The position numbers and the translations under genes are program-made. Positions 59,760 to 64,000 of a DNA stretch of 64,000 nucleotides are shown piece after piece (position 1 is the first letter of the stretch; each line of letters opens with the position of its first letter). A model generated the notes under the pieces. The model did no database searches. It was not told the origin of the DNA and saw only the letters and a program-made list of their open reading frames with translations. This DNA is from Glycomyces tritici (GTDB lineage: Bacteria > Actinomycetota > Actinomycetes > Mycobacteriales > Micromonosporaceae), in the NCBI RefSeq assembly GCF_030403505.1, contig NZ_JAUEMJ010000006.1:193126-257125 (forward strand), in the 5' to 3' direction.

Positions 59760-60413
59760 CTAGTCGTTGACCAGGCCCGCTTCATAGGCGATGATCGCCG
59801 CTTGGACGCGGTTCTTGGCCTGGAGGCGGGTGAGGATCGTGCTGACATGGTTCTTCACGGTGCCGTCGGAGAGGTGCAGTTGCCTGGCGATGTCGTGGTT
59901 GGATTCCCCCTTCCCTATGAGTGCCAGGACGTCTCGCTCCCTCGGTGTGAGCGCGTCGATGCGCTCCCTCGCCGGGGCGACGCGTTCGAGGCCGCCGTTG
60001 TTGAGCCGCGCGATCACCCGCTGGGCGATCCTCGGTGAGAGGTAGGCCGCGCCTTCGGCGACCGCCTTGACGCCGATGATGAGTTCACGCGGGTCGGCGG
60101 CCTTCAGCATGAACCCGCTCGCTCCCTGCGAGAGCGCTTGGGCGACATAGGCGTCCTCGTCGAAGGTGGTGAGCATGACGACCGCGACCTCCGGCATGAC
60201 CTTGCGGAGTTCCGCGGCGGCGGCCAGGCCGTCCATCTTCGGCATGCGGATGTCGAGCAGCGCCACGTCGGGGCGGTGCGCGCGGGCGAGTTCCACGGCT
60301 TCGGCGCCGTCGCCCGCTTCGGCCGCGATCTCGATGCCGGGGTCGGTGGCGAGGATGGCCGCGACGCCGGCCCGGATCATCGCCTCGTCGTCGGCGAGCA
60401 GTACGCGGATCAT
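59760..60413 (-). CDS. NarL/LuxR-family response regulator
   Basis: A 217-residue regulator. The receiver (1-120) has acidic residues in LLADDEAM, phospho-acceptor Asp in VALLDIRMP (about 54), Thr in VVMLTTFD and Lys in GFMLKAADP. The LuxR HTH (about 150-212) has LTPRERDVLALIGKGESNHDIARQLHLSDGTVKNHVSTIL. It overlaps the kinase stop as ATGA, so partners are made together. Confidence 0.95.
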   Translation of the reverse strand: MIRVLLADDEAMIRAGVAAILATDPGIEIAAEAGDGAEAVELARAHRPDVALLDIRMPKMDGLAAAAELRKVMPEVAVVMLTTFDEDAYVAQALSQGASGFMLKAADPRELIIGVKAVAEGAAYLSPRIAQRVIARLNNGGLERVAPARERIDALTPRERDVLALIGKGESNHDIARQLHLSDGTVKNHVSTILTRLQAKNRVQAAIIAYEAGLVND

Positions 60414-61396
60414 CGGTTCCCCTGCCAGGTCGCATCGATCTTCATGTTCTCCAGCGGCACTTCGGCTCGCACTTCGAAGCCGTCTTCGACCGGTCCGGCG
60501 CTGAAGGCGCCGTCCAGGAGCCGGACCCGCTGCTCCAGCCCGACCAGGCCGCTGCCCTTGCCGGACGGGACCGCGGCGTGCCTGCCGCTGTTGCGCACCG
60601 ACACGGTGGCGATCGCGTCCGCCACCGATACGGCGACCCGCACCTCAGCGCCCGGGGCGTACCTCGCGGCGTTCGTCAGGGATTCCTGGACCACCCGGTG
60701 CACGGTCTTCGCCGCCAGCGGCGGCAGCGGGACCGCATCGGTCGCGAGGGTGACGCGCATGCCGGCTTCGGCCGCGCGCCCGACCAGCGCCTCGAGCGAC
60801 TCGTCGAGCGGGGCCTCCGGGGCCGGTCCGTCGCGGAGGATGCCGATGGTCTGGCGCAGCCGGTCCGTGGCGTCGACCGCATTGCGCCGCAGCGCAGCCG
60901 CCGCCTCGCGGTTGCCGTCCGGGAGGTCCGGGGAGAGTTCGAGCGCGCCTGCGCGGAGTGCGATCAGGGCGAGTTCGTGGCCGAGCGAGTCGTGCATGTC
61001 CGTCGCGATCCGGGCCCGCTCCTGGGCCCGGGCGCGGCCCGCGACGAGTTCGCGTTCGCGTTCGAGCCGCGTGAGGCGGTCGGCGGCGGCGGCGATCAGG
61101 TCGGCCTGCTGGCGCCGGAAGCGGCCGATCAGCCAGGGCAGCACCACGAAGGAGCCGAAGGTTAGCAGGGTCGTGAACGGGTCCCGCTCGGTGGCGATCC
61201 CGAGCAGGGTCCCCAGCGCCGCGACCGCCCCCAGGATCCACCAGCCGTAGCGCACGGTCAATCGCCAGCCGTGGAGGTACGCCGCGGCGGCCACCAGGAC
61301 CAGGAGCGCCTGCCGCGACATCGGCACCGCGAACGTCGCCACACCGTCGACCAGTCCGGCCAGCGCGATGACCGCCAGCAGCGCCCCGTTTCTCAT
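60410..61396 (-). CDS. HisKA_3-type sensor histidine kinase
   Basis: A 328-residue kinase with about four N-terminal membrane helices (to ~95) and little outer sequence, so it senses within the membrane. A dimerisation helix has the phospho-His in RARIATDMHDSLGHELALI (about 133-151), and an HATPase domain contains VQESLTNAARYAPGA and GSGLVGLEQRVRLLDG. It is coupled by ATGA overlaps to the serine hydrolase upstream and the regulator downstream. Confidence 0.93.
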   Translation of the reverse strand: MRNGALLAVIALAGLVDGVATFAVPMSRQALLVLVAAAAYLHGWRLTVRYGWWILGAVAALGTLLGIATERDPFTTLLTFGSFVVLPWLIGRFRRQQADLIAAAADRLTRLERERELVAGRARAQERARIATDMHDSLGHELALIALRAGALELSPDLPDGNREAAAALRRNAVDATDRLRQTIGILRDGPAPEAPLDESLEALVGRAAEAGMRVTLATDAVPLPPLAAKTVHRVVQESLTNAARYAPGAEVRVAVSVADAIATVSVRNSGRHAAVPSGKGSGLVGLEQRVRLLDGAFSAGPVEDGFEVRAEVPLENMKIDATWQGNR

Positions 61397-62847
61397 GCGG
61401 CCGAGCCTACCGATCGGAGCCGGACCAGGCGGGCGGCCGCCGTGGCCGCCCCTGCCAGGCCCGCGACGAGCAGCGCGAGGGTGAGCGGCAGCGCGAAGTA
61501 GAAGACCGAGGGCCAGGTGACCGTGCGGCCGTTCGAGATGAGCGAGACCAGGGCCGGATAGGAAAGGAACAGCACCGCGGGCAGCAGGACCGGGATGAAG
61601 CGGAGCGCGATGCGCCAGGCCGGTCGTCCCCGGCGCTTCTCGGCCCAGCGGCGGGACCGGACGACGCCGATGACGCCGAGGGCGATCGCGGCGGCGGTGA
61701 GCGCGGCCAGGGCGATCTGCGCGAGCGCGTCGCCCTTCGGCGCTGCGGGTTCCGCGCCGTTCGCCATGGCGGCCAGGGCCTCCATCGCCGTGTAGGTCAC
61801 GTCGGCCATGCCGGCGCCGTTGGTGAGGACCGCGATGCCGTAGCCGCTCTCAGGGTCGATCCATTCGACCGCGTTGTAGGTCATGAGGTTCCCGGAGTGC
61901 ACGAGCGTGCCGTCGGGCTCGACGCCCCAGCCCATGCCGTAGTCCTGGACCGCCGAAGGCGCGTGCATCTCGGCCAGGCCCTCCGCGGAGACCAGTTGGG
62001 GGCCTTGGCCGTTCTGGGTGATGAGCCACCGGCCCATGTCGGCGGCGCTGGTGATGATCCCGCCCGAACCGGAGTTGTCGAGCATGCCGTCGACGGCCGC
62101 GCCGCGGGGCATCCAGAGGCCGAAGAGGTTGTTGTACCCGAGCCCGGGGTCGATCAGTTCGTCCCGGGTGGCGCTGTGCTCCATGCCGAGCGGTGCGAAC
62201 ACGCGCTCCGCCATGAACGCCTCGAAGGTCTGCCCGCTCGCGACCTCGACGAGGCGGGCGGCGACGTTGAAGTTCGGGTTCGCGTACTCCCAGTCGGTGC
62301 CGGGATCGGTGGCGAGGGCGTCGTCGCCGAGGCGGGCGACGTAGTCCTCCAGGGAGGTGGCGTCCTGGAGTTCGACGACGTCGATCGAGGTGTCGGAGAA
62401 CCCGGAAGTCTGGTTCAGGAGGTGCCGGGGGGTGATCGCGTCGACCCGCTCGTCGGCCATGTCGAACCCGGGGAGCTGGTCCGCGACGGGCTCGTCGAGG
62501 GCGATCGCGCCCTCCTCGGCGAGGATCATGACGGCCATGGCGGTGAACGACTTCGAGACGGAGGCGACGCGGAACGGGCTGTCCTCGGTGATCTCCTCGC
62601 CTTCGGAGTCGTGCCCGTACCCGGCGGCGAGGACGATCTCGTCGTCGCGGGTCACGACGACCGAGAGTCCGGGGACGCCGGAGGTTTCGTGGAGGTCGGT
62701 CATGTAGGCGTCGATCGCCTCGGGGGTGAGCTCGGCCGCGGGTGCGGCGGCAGCGGCCGGGGCGGTGAAGCCCAAGGCGGCCAAGGCGATCCCGCCGGCG
62801 GCGACGCTCTTGGTGAGGAGGGATCTGGCGGGGTGTCTCGGTTCCAT
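61393..62847 (-). CDS. Exported serine hydrolase (beta-lactamase family) with membrane tail
   Basis: A 484-residue enzyme: signal peptide (about 10-37, ending AAAAP), a class C beta-lactamase fold domain to ~365 and about four C-terminal membrane helices (about 375-478). Catalytic SxxK is SVSKSFTAMAVM, the Tyr motif is YANPNFN, and the third motif is HSGNLMTY. The membrane-tethered outer catalytic domain is co-translated with a two-component system, so it may process or sense a cell-wall ligand for the kinase, or be a target. ATG 62847. Confidence 0.88.
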   Translation of the reverse strand: MEPRHPARSLLTKSVAAGGIALAALGFTAPAAAAAPAAELTPEAIDAYMTDLHETSGVPGLSVVVTRDDEIVLAAGYGHDSEGEEITEDSPFRVASVSKSFTAMAVMILAEEGAIALDEPVADQLPGFDMADERVDAITPRHLLNQTSGFSDTSIDVVELQDATSLEDYVARLGDDALATDPGTDWEYANPNFNVAARLVEVASGQTFEAFMAERVFAPLGMEHSATRDELIDPGLGYNNLFGLWMPRGAAVDGMLDNSGSGGIITSAADMGRWLITQNGQGPQLVSAEGLAEMHAPSAVQDYGMGWGVEPDGTLVHSGNLMTYNAVEWIDPESGYGIAVLTNGAGMADVTYTAMEALAAMANGAEPAAPKGDALAQIALAALTAAAIALGVIGVVRSRRWAEKRRGRPAWRIALRFIPVLLPAVLFLSYPALVSLISNGRTVTWPSVFYFALPLTLALLVAGLAGAATAAARLVRLRSVGSAA

Positions 62848-62901
62848 GCTTCGAGGTTATGGATTTTCGGGGCCCCTGCCCGCTGCCGAATGTCCTGAAC
62901 C

Positions 62902-62923
62902 ACCCCTGCCGAAAGTCAGGGGT
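62902..62923 (-). terminator. Short terminator hairpin after final APH gene
   Basis: Seven-bp stem ACCCCTG / CAGGGGT, loop of 8, directly after the stop of the minus-strand kinase gene. Confidence 0.55.
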
Positions 62924-62926
62924 CCG

Positions 62927-63874
62927 TCAGTGCAGCGCGTCCCGGTTGGCGAGGTATCCGAGCCAGCTGCGGCACTCATCGACGTGCTCGACCCCCAGGT
63001 AGGGGGCGGCCCACATGATGAATCCGGCCGCGTCGCACATCCCGGCGAGGTCGAAGGCGAGCGGGAGGAGCTGCAGTTCGGTCGGGGTGAGGGGCCGGAT
63101 CTTCCGGTAGCCCGCGAGCGCGGCCTCCGCGACGGCGGCCGGGAGCCGCCGGTCCGGCTGCTCCAGGGCCGCGTACTGCAGGGCCCTGGCGAGGTCGAGG
63201 ATCAGGGGCCCGTGGTTGAGCTCGTCGAAGTCGAGCACGGCGGTGACCCGGCCGTCTTCGACCAGGAGGTTCTGGCGGTGGAGGTCGTGGTGGAGCGGGC
63301 CCGCGGGCTGCTCGCCGAGGAGCGCCAGGTCTTCGGCGTGCCGGTCGAGGAAGTCGCGGACCGCTGCGCGCCAGTGGTCCGCGCCCGTGAGGTCGACGTC
63401 GCTGGAGGCCGCGGTCTCGAGGAGGCAGGTCCGGTCGGTGACGGGGATGCGGTCGTCGGTCCAGCCCGCCGCGTCCGTGTGCATCCGGGCGAGCAGGGCC
63501 CCGGACTGCTCGGCCAGGTCCGGTGTCATCGCGGGCGGCACCTCGCCGGAGGCGAAGGGGAACACCGCAATCGGCTTCCCCGCGACCAGCGCGAAGCGTT
63601 CGCCGCTGTCGGCGGTGAACGGTGCGGGCGTGGGGAATCCGCTGCCCGCGAGGTGCGCGACGAGGGCGAGTTCTGCTCTGACCTTCGCGGGTTCGGAGCG
63701 CACGTACTCGCGCACGACCACGTCGCCGCGGTCCGTGGCGACCCGCGCGTTGACGTTGTCCTCGCCGCCCGTCAGCGGCTCTGCCTTACCTCGGGCCTCG
63801 AGGCCGAAGCGGGCGAGGAAGACGGGCAGGTTGAGCCGGAGTTCGCCGTTCGGCGAGGAAGGGTTGCCGCTCAT
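62927..63874 (-). CDS. Phosphotransferase of the APH/homoserine kinase II type
   Basis: A 315-residue APH-fold kinase: N-lobe EPLTGGEDNVNARVATDRGDVVVREY, catalytic loop GPLHHDLHRQNLLVEDG (His-Asp and Asn), and VLDFDELNHGPLILDLARAL for metal binding. Length and HHDLHRQN resemble the ThrB-II/HSK2-like branch, so the substrate may be an amino acid or aminoglycoside-like hydroxyl. ATG 63874. Upstream of it, 63900-64000 shows no clear gene; an ATG at 63973 opens a frame that leaves the window. Confidence 0.87.
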   Translation of the reverse strand: MSGNPSSPNGELRLNLPVFLARFGLEARGKAEPLTGGEDNVNARVATDRGDVVVREYVRSEPAKVRAELALVAHLAGSGFPTPAPFTADSGERFALVAGKPIAVFPFASGEVPPAMTPDLAEQSGALLARMHTDAAGWTDDRIPVTDRTCLLETAASSDVDLTGADHWRAAVRDFLDRHAEDLALLGEQPAGPLHHDLHRQNLLVEDGRVTAVLDFDELNHGPLILDLARALQYAALEQPDRRLPAAVAEAALAGYRKIRPLTPTELQLLPLAFDLAGMCDAAGFIMWAAPYLGVEHVDECRSWLGYLANRDALH

Positions 63875-64000
63875 GCCGTCAGCATTCCCGAGGGGGTGAT
63901 CGCGGGCAAGGGATTTAGTACTCGCGGTGTGACGGCCGGTCGGCGGATCACGGCACGGACGGCACTGCGGAGATGGGGAACCCGGACCCGCAAGACGAAG

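Overview
The window is high-GC actinobacterial chromosome. It opens inside gyrA and continues gyrA - DUF3566 membrane protein - tRNA-Ile(GAT) - DLW-39 small protein - tRNA-Ala(TGC). This is the conserved origin-proximal order of Actinomycetota (compare Rv0006/Rv0007/ileT/alaT in Mycobacterium). Secreted xylan-degrading enzymes, an AfsR-type regulator and several ECF sigma factors fit a soil or plant-associated filamentous actinomycete. A Glycomyces-like genome is possible, but that is a guess.

Layout. 1-4.3 kb: gyrase and tRNA block. 4.3-16.3 kb: ArsR/DUF5937 regulator and divergent MFS exporter around a perfect operator; a three-gene ECF sigma operon; a large AfsR-like STAND regulator; DUF4097 protein; ProC-like oxidoreductase; Tat-secreted GH30 xylanase; GNAT; rarA. 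16.3-23 kb: HAD hydrolase, then a same-strand block of XRE-NACHT-membrane NTPase, two secreted serine hydrolases and an unrecognised Cys-repeat surface protein. 23-30.4 kb: CsoR-type copper operon (YtkA-like protein + CopA), ABC exporter, GH43 xylosidase. 30.4-40 kb: USP, sulfotransferase, APC permease + arginine deiminase, CMD/ECF41 pair with a textbook ECF41 promoter, DUF2975 + XRE pair under a large palindrome, AKR, rhodanese, PIG-L deacetylase. 40-49 kb: ECF sigma and its coupled membrane partner, GH92 mannosidase + GT4, phosphatase, membrane protein, LD-carboxypeptidase. 49-64 kb: GNAT, reductase, EEP phosphatase, DUF1963/APH convergent pair, TetR-controlled pair, lipid kinase, APH, MerR-VOC fusion, membrane proteins, a two-component system coupled to a serine hydrolase, and a final APH.

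How the genes work together. GH30 and GH43 could act in sequence on glucuronoxylan (outside, then inside the cell). The APC permease and arginine deiminase form an arginine uptake/deimination unit. The copper genes are one operon behind two CsoR-like boxes. Regulation is unusually readable: operators or promoters can be assigned for the DUF5937, TetR, MerR, ECF41 and DUF2975/HTH loci.

Non-coding structure. An ~80-bp dispersed element (three copies, each pointing at a gene 3' end) begins with a TTGTCG-N11 motif resembling the RecA-independent damage promoter; the same spacing recurs at 40.1 kb and 58.8 kb. There are also a MITE-like element that supplies a stop codon, an 8-bp and a ~43-bp tandem array, a 29-bp duplication and a G-quadruplex motif. 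Three places (about 5.5, 14.8 and 52.3 kb) look like one extra base in a C/G run, either real or sequencing error. No transposase, CRISPR array or phage genes were seen.
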